Shown here piece after piece: positions 37,945 to 48,530 of a stretch of DNA of 64,000 nucleotides. The DNA lies in NCBI RefSeq assembly GCF_000368265.1, contig NZ_KB851218.1, positions 248,001 through 312,000 on the forward strand. The letters run 5' to 3'. Source of the DNA: Acinetobacter brisouisimilis (GTDB lineage: Bacteria; Pseudomonadota; Gammaproteobacteria; Pseudomonadales; Moraxellaceae). The stretch's first letter is position 1; the number at the start of each line of letters is the position of its first letter. Position numbers and translations under genes: made by a program. The notes beneath the pieces were generated by a model. That model had not been told where the DNA came from. It searched no databases and was given only the letters and a program-made list of their open reading frames with translations.

Positions 37945-39660
37945 TTAGTGATCAGATGCACCTGATGCGCCAATCCCTGTCATTGAGCGAACATACTGAG
38001 CATCGAATGCTTTACGTTCTTTTTGTGCACGCGCTGAGTTATCAGTAATTGAGAAGAACCAGCAGCAGATGAACGATAATGGCATTGCAATGATTGCTGG
38101 ACCATTCAATGGGTTAACTGGAGACTCAGAGATTTTAAGCGTATCTACCCAAACTGCTTTAGACAATACAATCATAATCACTGCTGTTGCTAAGCCAACA
38201 ACGCCACCAATTACCGCACCACGAGTGGTTAAACCTCTCCAGAACATTGACAATACAAGCACTGGGAAGTTTGCACAAGAAGCAACAGAGAATGCTAAAC
38301 CTACCATGAATGCAACGTTTTGTTTTTCAAACAGGACACCTAAGATCATCGCAAAGATTGCAAGACCAAGTGTTGCAATTTTTGACATACGAAGTTCAGA
38401 TTCAGGTGTTGTTTGACCTTTTTTGAACACGTTTGCATACAAGTCATGAGAAATTGCAGATGCACCTGACAAGGTCAAGCCTGCAACAACCGCAAGAATC
38501 GTTGCGAATGCTACTGCTGAAATAAAGCCCATGAACATATCGCCACCTACAGCATCACTAAGATGCACAGCTGCCATGTTGTTACCGCCAATCAATTCCA
38601 GTTTGCCAGTCATTGCCATTTTTGCAGCATCAAGGAATTGAGGGTTGTTCGATACGAATAAGATCGCACCAAAACCGATAATGAAGGTTAATAGGTAGAA
38701 GTAACCAATAAAACCTGTTGCAACAACCACTGACTTACGTGCTTCTTTCGCGTCTTTTACTGTGAAGAAACGCATCAAGATATGTGGCAGACCTGCTGTA
38801 CCAAACATCAATGCCAAGCCAAGAGACAGTGCATCAATCGGGTTTGCTGCAAGTTTACCAGGCCCCATGATTTTAGATGCATCGCTGAAGCTGATATGAC
38901 GGACTTCACCAAATACTTGGATAGATTTAGTGAACATTTCGCTGAAACTGAAACCGACAGAGTTCATTACCATGAACGCCATGAAGGTTGCACCGCTCAG
39001 TAACATGACCGCTTTAATAATCTGTACCCAAGTTGTTGCCAACATGCCGCCGAAGATTACATAAGCCATCATCAGTAAACCAACGACAACAACTGCAATG
39101 TTATAGTTCAAACCGAATAGAAGTTTGATCAACTGACCTGCACCTACCATTTGTGCAATCAAATAGAACGCAACAACAACCAACGAACTAAATGCAGCAA
39201 GTGTACGTACTGGTTTTTCTTCCAAGCGGAAAGATACAACGTCAGACAGGTTATATTTACCCAAGTTACGTAAACGTTCAGCAATCAAGAACAATACAAC
39301 TGGCCAGCCCACCATAAAACCAAGTGAGTACAGCAAACCGTCAAAACCTGAACTAAACACCAGTGCCGAAATACCGAGGAACGATGCAGCCGACATGTAG
39401 TCACCCGCAATGGCCAAGCCATTTTGGAAACCACTGATACCACCACCTGCGGTATAGAAGTCTTTGGTACTTGTAGTTTGTTTAGCCGCCCATTTGGTAA
39501 TGAACAAAGTTAAACCAACAAAAATCACGAACATGATAATCGCGTGCCAGTTGGTTGCCTGTTGTTCAGTTGCACCAAGATCTGGGCTTGCCATCGCAAC
39601 AGTTGAACAAAGTGCTGTTGATGCAAGCAGAGCTTTAGTTTTTAGAGAAGTCCAATTCAT
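37945..39660 (-). CDS. actP: Acetate/cation symporter ActP (SSS family)
   Basis: Sodium-solute-symporter-family permease that scavenges acetate and other short carboxylates. The ATG at 39660 ([12 protein letters not shown]) has GGATGAGGATC upstream; the longer frame adds 23 charged residues that are unlikely. A signal-like first helix is followed by about 13 membrane helices. SSS landmarks are [23 protein letters not shown] (no longer run is needed) and [16 protein letters not shown]. The 571-residue length is near that of E. coli ActP. It lies 10 bases after the DUF485 gene, the standard yjcH-actP operon. Confidence 0.92.
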   Translation of the reverse strand: MNWTSLKTKALLASTALCSTVAMASPDLGATEQQATNWHAIIMFVIFVGLTLFITKWAAKQTTSTKDFYTAGGGISGFQNGLAIAGDYMSAASFLGISALVFSSGFDGLLYSLGFMVGWPVVLFLIAERLRNLGKYNLSDVVSFRLEEKPVRTLAAFSSLVVVAFYLIAQMVGAGQLIKLLFGLNYNIAVVVVGLLMMAYVIFGGMLATTWVQIIKAVMLLSGATFMAFMVMNSVGFSFSEMFTKSIQVFGEVRHISFSDASKIMGPGKLAANPIDALSLGLALMFGTAGLPHILMRFFTVKDAKEARKSVVVATGFIGYFYLLTFIIGFGAILFVSNNPQFLDAAKMAMTGKLELIGGNNMAAVHLSDAVGGDMFMGFISAVAFATILAVVAGLTLSGASAISHDLYANVFKKGQTTPESELRMSKIATLGLAIFAMILGVLFEKQNVAFMVGLAFSVASCANFPVLVLSMFWRGLTTRGAVIGGVVGLATAVIMIVLSKAVWVDTLKISESPVNPLNGPAIIAMPLSFICCWFFSITDNSARAQKERKAFDAQYVRSMTGIGASGASDH

Positions 39661-39670
39661 CCGCTGATCC

Positions 39671-40027
39671 TCATCCTTGATTTGCATTTGATTGTGAAGC
39701 AGAAGTTTTTTGATGCGTGATCGCTTCAACTTCTTTCATTGCTTCTGCACTCAACTGGTCAAATGTATTGTTGGCGATGTACGAATACACACCACATAAA
39801 ACAAAAGACAAGACAATGATACCGAGCCCGAGAGGAATTCCCCAAGTCGTTACGCCTCCACTAAAAGAACTCATTAAGAATTCTTTGTTGTAACCGACAA
39901 GAAGCATGAAGCTAACATAGATCACCAACATGATGATGGTTAATGTCCAACTTAACTTACTTTTGCGGCTAACCATTTCTTTGAATTTTGGATTTTGTAG
40001 AATTCGTTCTACTTGAACCTCATCCAT
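39671..40027 (-). CDS. yjcH: DUF485 membrane protein (YjcH), partner of ActP
   Basis: A 118-residue protein with two membrane helices ([18 protein letters not shown] and [19 protein letters not shown]). The ATG at 40027 has GGAG at good spacing. DUF485 proteins are nearly always encoded with ActP and may help its assembly or activity. It is divergent from crbS across about 184 bases. Confidence 0.88.
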   Translation of the reverse strand: MDEVQVERILQNPKFKEMVSRKSKLSWTLTIIMLVIYVSFMLLVGYNKEFLMSSFSGGVTTWGIPLGLGIIVLSFVLCGVYSYIANNTFDQLSAEAMKEVEAITHQKTSASQSNANQG

Positions 40028-40211
40028 AGCATTACTCCGTGTGTACAACCAGCCTTGGTCGCAATTTTTAATTGTTTTTTCTGTGTTCTAACGGTATCAA
40101 TATTTAAGGCTTTTAGTCAGTTAGACTTTGGTCGCTAAATTTTTAAGCAGAATTTTTGTTCAGGCACGACCTTCAGGTATCATAACAACAGATTTTTAAT
40201 AAGCCATCAAT

Positions 40212-43200
40212 ATGAATAACTGGGTAATCATTGGGGTATTAACCCTTTACATTCTGATTTTATTTGTCTGTGCTTTCTTTGGAGAGAAATATGCAAGCCG
40301 GCTAAATGCACGTGGTCGCATGTTACTCTTTAGTCTAACCCTCGGTGTGTATTGCTCTTCATGGACATTTTACGGGGCAACGGGTGCAGCTGTCCGCCAG
40401 GGTATCATTTTCCTACCGATTTATCTCGGTCCCCTGTTATTTATTTGGCTAGGTTATGATATTTGGCGCAGGATTGGACGAGTGCGCCAGCATCATGCGA
40501 TTGCGTCAATTGCCGATTTTATCGCAGCCCGTTATGGTAAAAGTGGGACGTTAGCCTCTTTAGTCACAGTCCTGGCAGTCGTTGCGATTGTACCTTATTT
40601 GGCATTGCAACTCCGTGCAATTGCGCTTAGCATTTCAGTAATATTACCAGAAAACAATGATTTACACTTAACAACCAATACCGTATTGGTGCTCACTGCA
40701 ATTTTAGCCATGCTCTCAATGGTCTTTGGAACACGCCAAATGGCAAATACTGAACAGCATGGTGGTTTAATGCTGGCAGTGGCTTTTGAATCATTTGTAA
40801 AACTGTTTGCGTTAGTTTGTGTTGCAATTTTCTTTATCGCCGATCAGCCAAGTAACATTGCACAAATCAGTCGTGATATCCAAGAACAATACCATGAAGT
40901 ACAAATGGCTGGCGTTCCTGATACTTTTTGGGTACAAACTTTACTGGCTGGACTTGCGATTATTTGCTTGCCGCGACAATTTCATGTCGCTGTTGTTGAA
41001 CTGCGTGATGAAAAACATATTCGCGGTGCGCGCAAATGGTTTTCACTCTATTTGATTCTGACCACGCTGACCATTTTTCCAATTGCCAGCTGGGCATTGC
41101 ATGCCAACCCCAATTTACTCAAAATTCCAGATCTGGCGGTACTCAGCCTGCCAATGAGCTATAACCATGAATGGTTAACCATTTTGGCCTTTCTTGGCGG
41201 CTTTTCTGCATCAACAGGTATGTTACTGGTTTCATCAGTGGCTTTATCGATTATGCTGAGTAATGACCTGATTATGCCTGCATTATGGCGTTTCAACATG
41301 CTATCGCGTCATGATCGCCGTTTACCACTGGTGCTTAAAACCACACGCCGTATTTGTATTGTAGCCGTCATGCTGATGGGCTTTTTATTTTTCCATTTCT
41401 TCAATGATATTAATCAGCTTTCTGTTTTTGGCTTATTGGCATTTAGTGCTGTTGCCCAGTTTGCACCTGCGCTCATCGGAGGCTTGTACTGGCGTGGTGG
41501 CAGTCAGCAAGGCGTGTATGCAGGCTTGCTGGTTGGCTTTTTAATGTGGGCATACACACTGCTCTTTCCAACTATTTTACGCAGCCTACCACGCGAATAT
41601 GCCGAGCTCAGTTTTCAGGTTTTACATGGTGGTTTATTTGGTATTAATGGCTTGCGTCCTGAAGCTTTATTTGGTTTTGAATCACTCGCCCCTCTCACGC
41701 ATGGCGTAATCTGGTCGTTAGGACTGAATACGATTTTATATATCTGGATTTCCAAGGCCTACCGCCCAAGTGTTGCAGAACAGATTCAGGCTGAAAGTTT
41801 CTTTTACTATGAAACCAAGCCTTTACCTTCTCAAAACTCCAATCATGAAATGGGCTACTTCCATCCCGATAGCCCGCGCTTAAAAGTCAGTGACCTTATG
41901 GCTCTGGCAAAACGAATTACAGGCGAAGGACCAACCACCCATGCTTTTCAACAATTTTGTGATCAGAATTATTTGGTGCTCAATACCAATAGCGTTGCCA
42001 ACGGCATGTGGTGGCGTTTTACCGAGCAATATCTGGCAGGGACGATCGGCGCAGCCTCGGCACGTACCCTACTCACGACTGCACTTGCCAATAACGGTTT
42101 AGGCATAGCACAGGTTGCCAATATTCTCGATCAGGCTTCGCAGTGGCAGCGCTTTAACCAAAACTTACTCATGACCATGATTGACCATATGACCCAAGGG
42201 GTGAGTGTGGTCGATGACAACATGTGTCTGGTCGCATGGAACAACCAGTATCTAAAACTTTTTGATTATCCAAAAGATCTGGTTTATGTTGGCTGCCCGA
42301 TTTCCGACCTGATCCGTTACAATGCCGAACGGGGTGAATGTGGCCCGGGTTCGATTGAAGAACATGTCCGAAAGCGGATTCACTGGATGAAAGTGGGTAG
42401 CGCGCATGAATTTGAACGCATTCGTAAAGATGGGCGTGTCATTCAGATGCGTGGTAATCCAATTGAAGGCGGTGGTTTTGTTACAACTTTTGCTGATATT
42501 ACCGCTTTCCGTGAAAATGAAGCCGCACTTGAAGCGCGGGTCAAAGAACGTACCCAACAATTGGCAAATGCCCTAGAAGAACAACAGCTCGCGCGTGAAC
42601 AAGCCGATACTGCCAATATGTCAAAAAGCCGCTTTATTGCCGCTGCCAGTCATGACCTGTTGCAACCGATGCATGCAGCGCGCCTGTTTAGTACCGCCCT
42701 TGAGCAAAGCATCCAGTCCGACGAAGATCGCCAAACATTGCAGCAACTGGATCGCGCCTTACATGGTGCGGAAAGTATGCTGTCTGCACTTTTGGATATT
42801 GCCCGTTTAGAAGGCGGTACTATTCAGCCAAAACGTCAAGCCTATCCATTACATGATTTGTTAAGCGATTTAAAACTACAGTTTAAATCCATCGCAGCGC
42901 AGCGTGGAATTGAGTTTCATGTTCATGATGCTCAGTTCTGGATTGATACCGATCCACAATGGATTCGTCGCATTATTCAGAACTTTGTCAGTAACGCGCT
43001 ACGTTACACCGCCAAAGGGCGCATTGTGGTGGGCGTTTTACGGTCAGCATCACAACCGCAACATATTCGAATTGGCGTTTGGGATACAGGACCTGGGATT
43101 GCTGAAGAGCAGCGTATTAAACTGTTTCAGGAATTTGAACGCTGTGGACATACCTCACCGTGGGGCGAGCAAGGCTTGGGGTTAGGGCTTGCGATCGTAC

Positions 43201-43700
43201 AACGTATGACCAGTTTGCTGAATTACCCCGTGCATGTTTATTCGGAGTTGCAGCGTGGTTCATGCTTCATGATTGAAGCCCCTATCGTCGCTGCACCGAA
43301 AATTACTGCTGCGCCCATCCAGATGATGCCACTCAGAAACAACACCTACAAAATTTTGTGTTTGGATAATGATGAAAACATTTTGGAAGGGATGAACACC
43401 TTACTCAGTAAATGGGGACATCAGGTCTTTAAAGCACGTGAACCTGAGGAAGCAAAACGCCTGATTGAACAGGAAAATATCCAGATCTGGCTAATTGACC
43501 AACATTTAAATCAGGAACAACGTGGTTTAGACTTTATTTTGCAGTATCGTCAGGACAATACTCCTGTCGCCCTCATTACCGCAGACTCCGATCCAGAACT
43601 GCCAGAACGTTTAAAACAACTGAACATTATGTTGCTGAAAAAACCACTCAAACCTGCATCAATGCGCGCATGGTTATCGGGCTTAAAAATTCCGAGTTAA
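40212..43700 (+). CDS. crbS: CrbS, hybrid sensor kinase with an SSS-transporter sensor domain
   Basis: A 1162-residue membrane kinase. About residues 1-500 form a 13-helix sodium/solute-symporter domain; a linker, a PAS domain (about 655-770), the dimerisation/H-box with H814 (ASHDLLQPMHA), an ATPase domain (IIQNFVSNALRYT, GLGLGLAIVQ) and a C-terminal receiver with D1096 (LIDQH) follow. CrbA/CrbS proteins have this design. Its setting among actP, yjcH, crbR and acs points to CrbS of the acetate-switch system, which turns on acs when acetate must be scavenged. Whether the symporter domain moves a substrate is not known. Confidence 0.88.
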   Translation: MNNWVIIGVLTLYILILFVCAFFGEKYASRLNARGRMLLFSLTLGVYCSSWTFYGATGAAVRQGIIFLPIYLGPLLFIWLGYDIWRRIGRVRQHHAIASIADFIAARYGKSGTLASLVTVLAVVAIVPYLALQLRAIALSISVILPENNDLHLTTNTVLVLTAILAMLSMVFGTRQMANTEQHGGLMLAVAFESFVKLFALVCVAIFFIADQPSNIAQISRDIQEQYHEVQMAGVPDTFWVQTLLAGLAIICLPRQFHVAVVELRDEKHIRGARKWFSLYLILTTLTIFPIASWALHANPNLLKIPDLAVLSLPMSYNHEWLTILAFLGGFSASTGMLLVSSVALSIMLSNDLIMPALWRFNMLSRHDRRLPLVLKTTRRICIVAVMLMGFLFFHFFNDINQLSVFGLLAFSAVAQFAPALIGGLYWRGGSQQGVYAGLLVGFLMWAYTLLFPTILRSLPREYAELSFQVLHGGLFGINGLRPEALFGFESLAPLTHGVIWSLGLNTILYIWISKAYRPSVAEQIQAESFFYYETKPLPSQNSNHEMGYFHPDSPRLKVSDLMALAKRITGEGPTTHAFQQFCDQNYLVLNTNSVANGMWWRFTEQYLAGTIGAASARTLLTTALANNGLGIAQVANILDQASQWQRFNQNLLMTMIDHMTQGVSVVDDNMCLVAWNNQYLKLFDYPKDLVYVGCPISDLIRYNAERGECGPGSIEEHVRKRIHWMKVGSAHEFERIRKDGRVIQMRGNPIEGGGFVTTFADITAFRENEAALEARVKERTQQLANALEEQQLAREQADTANMSKSRFIAAASHDLLQPMHAARLFSTALEQSIQSDEDRQTLQQLDRALHGAESMLSALLDIARLEGGTIQPKRQAYPLHDLLSDLKLQFKSIAAQRGIEFHVHDAQFWIDTDPQWIRRIIQNFVSNALRYTAKGRIVVGVLRSASQPQHIRIGVWDTGPGIAEEQRIKLFQEFERCGHTSPWGEQGLGLGLAIVQRMTSLLNYPVHVYSELQRGSCFMIEAPIVAAPKITAAPIQMMPLRNNTYKILCLDNDENILEGMNTLLSKWGHQVFKAREPEEAKRLIEQENIQIWLIDQHLNQEQRGLDFILQYRQDNTPVALITADSDPELPERLKQLNIMLLKKPLKPASMRAWLSGLKIPS

Positions 43701-43706
43701 GCATAA

Positions 43707-43734
43707 AAAAACACCCTCAATTGAGGGTGTTTTT
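43707..43734. terminator. Bidirectional terminator between crbS and crbR
   Basis: A 14-base perfect palindrome (ACACCCTCAA / TTGAGGGTGT core with A and T runs) between the two convergent genes. Confidence 0.88.
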
Positions 43735-43759
43735 AATTGGGTGGAATATGCTGTAAAAA

Positions 43760-44410
43760 TTAGATTTTCTTTTCATCAATATTCAATGCACTGATGGCTA
43801 ACACTGCCTGAGTACGGTTTTGTACCCCCAGTTTTCTAAAAATCGCAGTGACATGCGCCTTAATAGTCGCTTCAGAAACATCAAGCTCATAAGCAATCTG
43901 TTTATTCAGCAGTCCTTCAGCAACCATCATCAAGACACGGAACTGTTGTGGGGTTAATGACTGAATTCGCTCTGCCAATGCAGTTTCATCTGCCGCACGC
44001 GGGTCAAAACTGATGTTGGCAGGTAGATTGGGTGGTAACCAGATTTCACCTTCAAGCACTTGGCGAATGGCCTCACCAATATGACTTGGGTGAGCCGATT
44101 TTGGAATGTAGCCCATTGCTCCATGTGCAATTGCACGCTGAATAATACTGGCTTCTTCATGTGCTGAAACCACAATAATCGGAATGGATGGATATTGAGC
44201 ACGAACGTGTACCAGTGCAGAAAAACCCGATGCGCCTGGCAAGTTTAAGTCCAATAGGACAAGATCTGGTTCAGTTCCATTTTCAAGGCGTGCGTAAAAC
44301 TCGTTTACCGCTGCTGTTTCATGAATTTGAGCTTGCGGAAAGCTATAACGCACTGCTTGAATCAGTGCGTGACGAAACAGAGGATGATCATCAACGATTA
44401 GTATATTCAT
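43760..44410 (-). CDS. crbR: CrbR, NarL/LuxR-type response regulator
   Basis: Response regulator of 216 residues with phospho-acceptor D54 (VLLDLNLP) and a C-terminal LuxR-type helix-turn-helix (LTPQQFRVLMMVAEGLLNKQ; SEATIKAHVTAIFRKL). The ATG at 44410 (MNILIVDDHP) is the natural start; a TTG two codons earlier is also in frame. Its place opposite crbS and beside acs makes CrbR, activator of acs, the likely identity. The upstream region toward acs has no other gene. Confidence 0.87.
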   Translation of the reverse strand: MNILIVDDHPLFRHALIQAVRYSFPQAQIHETAAVNEFYARLENGTEPDLVLLDLNLPGASGFSALVHVRAQYPSIPIIVVSAHEEASIIQRAIAHGAMGYIPKSAHPSHIGEAIRQVLEGEIWLPPNLPANISFDPRAADETALAERIQSLTPQQFRVLMMVAEGLLNKQIAYELDVSEATIKAHVTAIFRKLGVQNRTQAVLAISALNIDEKKI

Positions 44411-44771
44411 AAGCAATTTGGCTATATATTTGGCGTAGCCTAGCCTTCCACTCTATGCTACAACTTTATGTATGTATACAAATATTACCGAATTTTTACC
44501 AACTTTGTTGTGTGATTCGATAGGTTTCTGCATTTTTTACTATCTGCTCAAAAAAAATTAACAATATATGATGATCTAAAGATCAGGTTATTTTTCTTAA
44601 GCACAATGCTAACATACTGCATTTTTATAGATAAATCAAAAAGATGTTTACATAGTCTGCACATCTTTTATTTATTTTCCATTCATCGTGGCCTGATAAA
44701 CAAAAGCTCTCAATGCCACATCAAAGTGGCATTTATTTAAGCTATATTCGCTATTTCGCCTCAAAAATTGG
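44411..44771. other. Intergenic region, crbR start / acs end, with two hairpins
   Basis: About 360 AT-rich bases. An inverted repeat AAAAGATGT / ACATCTTTT (44639-44669) with a T5 run on the minus strand can terminate acs. A second hairpin AATGCCAC / GTGGCATT (44712-44733) lacks a T run. The crbR promoter must lie in 44411-44600. I see no gene. Confidence 0.6.
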
Positions 44772-46721
44772 CTATTTTTGCGGTTTCTCGATCACAGTTA
44801 CAATTAATTGCTCGACTACCTGCGGATCTGCAAGCGTAGACGTATCTCCTAGGCTATCGAGTTCGCCCATCACAATTTTACGCAAAATCCGTCGCATAAT
44901 TTTGCCTGAACGAGTTTTTGGCAAAGCACTCGCCCAATAAATAGCATCAGGCGTTGCAATCGGCCCCAAGACCTTACGTACCCATCGAACCAAGGCTTCC
45001 CGTAATTGCTCTGACTCGACATAATCAGCTTGTAAGGTGACAAAAGCACAAATTCCCTGTCCTTTAACCTCATGTGGCATTCCCACCACGGCAGCTTCTG
45101 CAACTGCTTCATGTGCAACCAGTGCACTCTCAATTTCAGCAGTTCCCAAACGATGCCCCGATACATTCAAGACATCATCGACCCGCCCCGTAATCCAGTA
45201 GTAACCGTCTTCATCACGGCGCGCACCATCTCCTGTAAAATAATAGCCTTTATAGGTCAAGAAATAGGTTTCTACAAAATGCTGCTGATTACCCCAAATA
45301 CTGCGCATTTGCCCCGGCCATGAATCCTTAATCACCAGATTACCTTCACCTATGCCCTGTATTTCACGACCTTCAGCATCCAGTAATGCCGGCTGAACGC
45401 CATAAAATGGACGGGTCGCCGAACCCGGTTTCAATGCGGTTGCACCAGGCAAAGGAGTTATCATCATGCCACCTGTCTCAGTTTGCCACCATGTATCTAA
45501 AATTGGGCAGCGCTCCTCACCCACAACATTATAAAACCAGTGCCATGCTTCAGGATTAATCGGTTCGCCTGCGGTTGCCAGCAAGCGTAAGGTGCTACGG
45601 TTACTTTCCCGCACATAGGCATCGCCTTCACGCATCATGGCGCGAATCGCGGTAGGGGCTGTATATAAAATGGTGACTTTATGTTTATCAATAATATGCC
45701 CGATGCGTGCCCATGTTGGGTATTGTGGAATTCCCTCAAACATCAATGTGGTTGTGCCTGTTGCCAGTGGTGCATAAACAGCGTAAGAATGCCCCGTAAT
45801 CCAGCCAATATCAGCGGTACACCAGTAAACATCATCTTGTTTTAAATCAAAAACTTCTCGAAACGTGGTCACGGCATAGACCAGATAACCACCTGTTGTA
45901 TGCAGTACGCCTTTAGGCTTGCCTGTCGAACCAGAGGTATACAAAATAAACAGCGGGTCTTCAGCCTGCATCGGCTCAGGCGGGCAAATTTCATCAACCT
46001 CCATTTGCAGCATGTGATACCACAAGTCGCGTTCAGGGTAAAAATTGATGGGATTGCCTGTACGATGTACCACAATCACATGCTCAACTGTTGCTGTACC
46101 TGATTGTTCCAAGGCTAGATCGACATTTTGTTTGAGTGGTAACAGCTTGCCTCCTCGCATACCTGCATCGGCAGTAATCACCATTTTGGCTTGACTATCT
46201 TCAATTCGGCTCGCTAGTGCATCGGGAGAAAAACCGCCAAATACCACGCAATGCACCGCGCCAATTCTCGCGCAGGCCAACATGGCAATGGTAGCTTCAC
46301 TGACCATCGGCATATACAAAATCACCCGATCGCCCTTGGAAATACCATATTTTTTCAAGGCATTGGCAAAACGGCAGACTTCGCTATACAACTCTTTATA
46401 AGAAATAATTTTATGTCGGGAAGGATGATCTCCCTCCCAGATAATGGCAGGTTTATGTGGGTGTTCTTTTAAATGTCGGTCTAAACAATTGGCACAGACA
46501 TTGAGCTGACCATCGGCAAACCACTCGATTTTAAAATGCTCAGGGTCATAACTGGTATTTTTGACTTGTGTAAATGGCTTGATCCAGTCGATATGCCGAG
46601 CCTGCTCTGCCCAAAAATGATCTGGATCATCAATCGATTGTTGGTAGCGCTGAAAGTATTCGTGCTCCAACGTCCGCGCAGTTTTTTTGAATTCTTCGGG
46701 AACGGGATAAATTTCTTGCAT
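44772..46721 (-). CDS. acs: Acetyl-CoA synthetase
   Basis: Activates acetate to acetyl-CoA with ATP, the high-affinity route used for scavenging. The ATG at 46721 ([11 protein letters not shown]) with AAGGAAG upstream gives 649 residues; 38 upstream in-frame codons have no family likeness. The AMP-binding motif [15 protein letters not shown], the WWQTETGG motif and the catalytic Lys K607 in [11 protein letters not shown] (the site acetylated in the family) are present. It clusters with actP and crbSR, so transport, activation and control of acetate use lie within 9 kb. Confidence 0.96.
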   Translation of the reverse strand: MQEIYPVPEEFKKTARTLEHEYFQRYQQSIDDPDHFWAEQARHIDWIKPFTQVKNTSYDPEHFKIEWFADGQLNVCANCLDRHLKEHPHKPAIIWEGDHPSRHKIISYKELYSEVCRFANALKKYGISKGDRVILYMPMVSEATIAMLACARIGAVHCVVFGGFSPDALASRIEDSQAKMVITADAGMRGGKLLPLKQNVDLALEQSGTATVEHVIVVHRTGNPINFYPERDLWYHMLQMEVDEICPPEPMQAEDPLFILYTSGSTGKPKGVLHTTGGYLVYAVTTFREVFDLKQDDVYWCTADIGWITGHSYAVYAPLATGTTTLMFEGIPQYPTWARIGHIIDKHKVTILYTAPTAIRAMMREGDAYVRESNRSTLRLLATAGEPINPEAWHWFYNVVGEERCPILDTWWQTETGGMMITPLPGATALKPGSATRPFYGVQPALLDAEGREIQGIGEGNLVIKDSWPGQMRSIWGNQQHFVETYFLTYKGYYFTGDGARRDEDGYYWITGRVDDVLNVSGHRLGTAEIESALVAHEAVAEAAVVGMPHEVKGQGICAFVTLQADYVESEQLREALVRWVRKVLGPIATPDAIYWASALPKTRSGKIMRRILRKIVMGELDSLGDTSTLADPQVVEQLIVTVIEKPQK

Positions 46722-46885
46722 AGACTGACTTCCTTGAGTATATGGCGCAGTTTCATCATGAAATGCATGTTGTTTTTGTTTGTTATTTTTCCACCATAGA
46801 AATTTATTTAAGTACAATATTTCAACACAAGGCACTCCAGTATCGTATAATTTTTGTACATGACTTTATTCTAGGGAAAGACCAT

Positions 46886-47620
46886 ATGCCATCTCAAAAT
46901 CCAGCGTCTTTTTTTGGTAAGGCCACTCCCCCGCATGCTCACACACTTTTGTCTTGTGAAGGTCGGCTTGGTCGTCTTAGCTATATTGCCCGTTTTGGAT
47001 TTTTGCATTTCCTGTTTATTGGCATGCTTTCTGTGGCAGCACAAGGAATGCATTTGATCAACTGGAATACGATGATGCTCCGCACATCCCATCTACCACA
47101 GCCTTCATTTTTCATGTTGTCTGGTGGATTCATTTTATTCTTGTTATATAGTTATCTCATAATTATCTTTATGATTCGGCGTTTACATGACCTGAATCAA
47201 AGCGGTTGGATGAGTCTATTACTCCTCATTCCGATGCTCAATCTCCTGTTTAGCCTGTATCTGGTGTTGGTACGAGGAACACCTCATGCAAACAATTATG
47301 GGATAGTTCCTCACACTGCTTTTTGGGAGAAACTCTGTGCATGGCTGATGATCCTGTTATTTCTGATTAGCCTTGCCACAAGCAGTATGCGTATTTCCTA
47401 TATGATGGGTACAGGTGAACTGGACAGCCCACATCAAATCATGAAACATGGGTATGCAATATTTCTAAGATTGCTCTACGTTTCTTTACTCAACTTTATA
47501 CTTTTTAAGGCAGAATATAGCGCTTTGAAGTTTGGAACAAATCAACGTGGCAGAGCATCAATCCTCAACCATACAAAATGTGGCGCAAGATACCACTCAA
47601 CTGCTACAAGAAGCAGGTAA
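46886..47620 (+). CDS. DUF805 membrane protein
   Basis: Inner-membrane protein of 244 residues. The ATG at 46886 (MPSQNPASFFG) has AGGGAAAG upstream. The DUF805 core is GRLGRLSYIARFGFLHFLF followed by helices and the marker IRRLHDLNQSGWMSLLLLIP. Further helices follow to about residue 215. The last 25 residues (GTNQRGRAS...) are basic, non-hydrophobic and overlap the start of the next gene, so they may be incidental. The function of DUF805 is not known. It is divergent from acs. Confidence 0.78.
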   Translation: MPSQNPASFFGKATPPHAHTLLSCEGRLGRLSYIARFGFLHFLFIGMLSVAAQGMHLINWNTMMLRTSHLPQPSFFMLSGGFILFLLYSYLIIIFMIRRLHDLNQSGWMSLLLLIPMLNLLFSLYLVLVRGTPHANNYGIVPHTAFWEKLCAWLMILLFLISLATSSMRISYMMGTGELDSPHQIMKHGYAIFLRLLYVSLLNFILFKAEYSALKFGTNQRGRASILNHTKCGARYHSTATRSR

Positions 47621-48530
47621 AAAAACCACGCAAACGGTATTAGAACATAGCAGCAAGTACCATGATGCTTATACGACCATCGACAAGATCATGGACAGTT
47701 TCTGGGAACGTGTTCCTTATATCTGTATTGCGATTGTGGTGTTTATCATTTTCTGGTTATTGACCAAACTGTTTAAATTCTTTGTTCGTAAAACGCTGGA
47801 AAATCGTTCTTATACGCGCCAAAATCTGGTTTTAGTACTCAACCGAGTCGGTACATCTGCGATCTTGTTCTTTGGTTTCCTGATTGCGCTCGTGATTTCA
47901 ATTCCTGGCTTCACTCCTGGACAACTGATGAGTGCTTTGGGAATTGGTTCGGTCGCCATCGGTTTTGCATTTAAAGATATTTTTCAGAACCTGCTGTCTG
48001 GGCTTTTAATTTTGCTCAGCGAACCTTTCCGTATTGGTGATGACATTATCTGTAATGGTCTGGAAGGAACCGTTGAAGATATTCAGATTCGTGCCACTTT
48101 TTTACGTTCTTATGATGGTCGCCGCATCGTGATTCCAAATGCCACGGTGTATACTAGCGCGATTACCGTCAATACAGCCTATCAGCGCCGCCGCTGTGAG
48201 TTTATGGTCGGCATTGGTTATGAAGATGATGTTAAAAAAGCCAAAGAGATTATTTTAAAAATTCTGGATGAGAACCGTAATGTCTTAAGCCAACCAGCAT
48301 TTTCGGTGAATGTCACGGCTTTAGCAGATTTCTCGGTGAACCTGACAGTACGCTGGTGGGTAGATACCACAGAAACCACGATTGCTGCATCAGCCAGTGA
48401 AATTCAGGAACATGTCATGTTGGCTTTTGAAGAACAGCAAATTTCGATTCCATACCCAATCCGTGAAGTCAAAGTTCATCGTGCCGAGCCACATACCGAT
48501 GAAATTGCCGTAAAGGCATCAGGCAGTTAA
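47547..48530 (+). CDS. mscS: Small-conductance mechanosensitive channel (MscS family)
   Basis: Channel protein of about 327 residues that opens under membrane tension to release solutes. Starts are GTG at 47547 (chosen; GGAA nine bases upstream) or TTG at 47532; no ATG fits. After a polar N-terminal stretch, three membrane helices follow. The pore helix region GQLMSALGIGSVAIGFAFKDIFQNLLSGL is the MscS signature, then the cytoplasmic beta domain (ITVNTAYQRRRCEFMVGIGYEDD). It overlaps the DUF805 gene by 74 bases and overlaps rsmE tail to tail by 12. Confidence 0.85.
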   Translation: MAEHQSSTIQNVAQDTTQLLQEAGKKTTQTVLEHSSKYHDAYTTIDKIMDSFWERVPYICIAIVVFIIFWLLTKLFKFFVRKTLENRSYTRQNLVLVLNRVGTSAILFFGFLIALVISIPGFTPGQLMSALGIGSVAIGFAFKDIFQNLLSGLLILLSEPFRIGDDIICNGLEGTVEDIQIRATFLRSYDGRRIVIPNATVYTSAITVNTAYQRRRCEFMVGIGYEDDVKKAKEIILKILDENRNVLSQPAFSVNVTALADFSVNLTVRWWVDTTETTIAASASEIQEHVMLAFEEQQISIPYPIREVKVHRAEPHTDEIAVKASGS

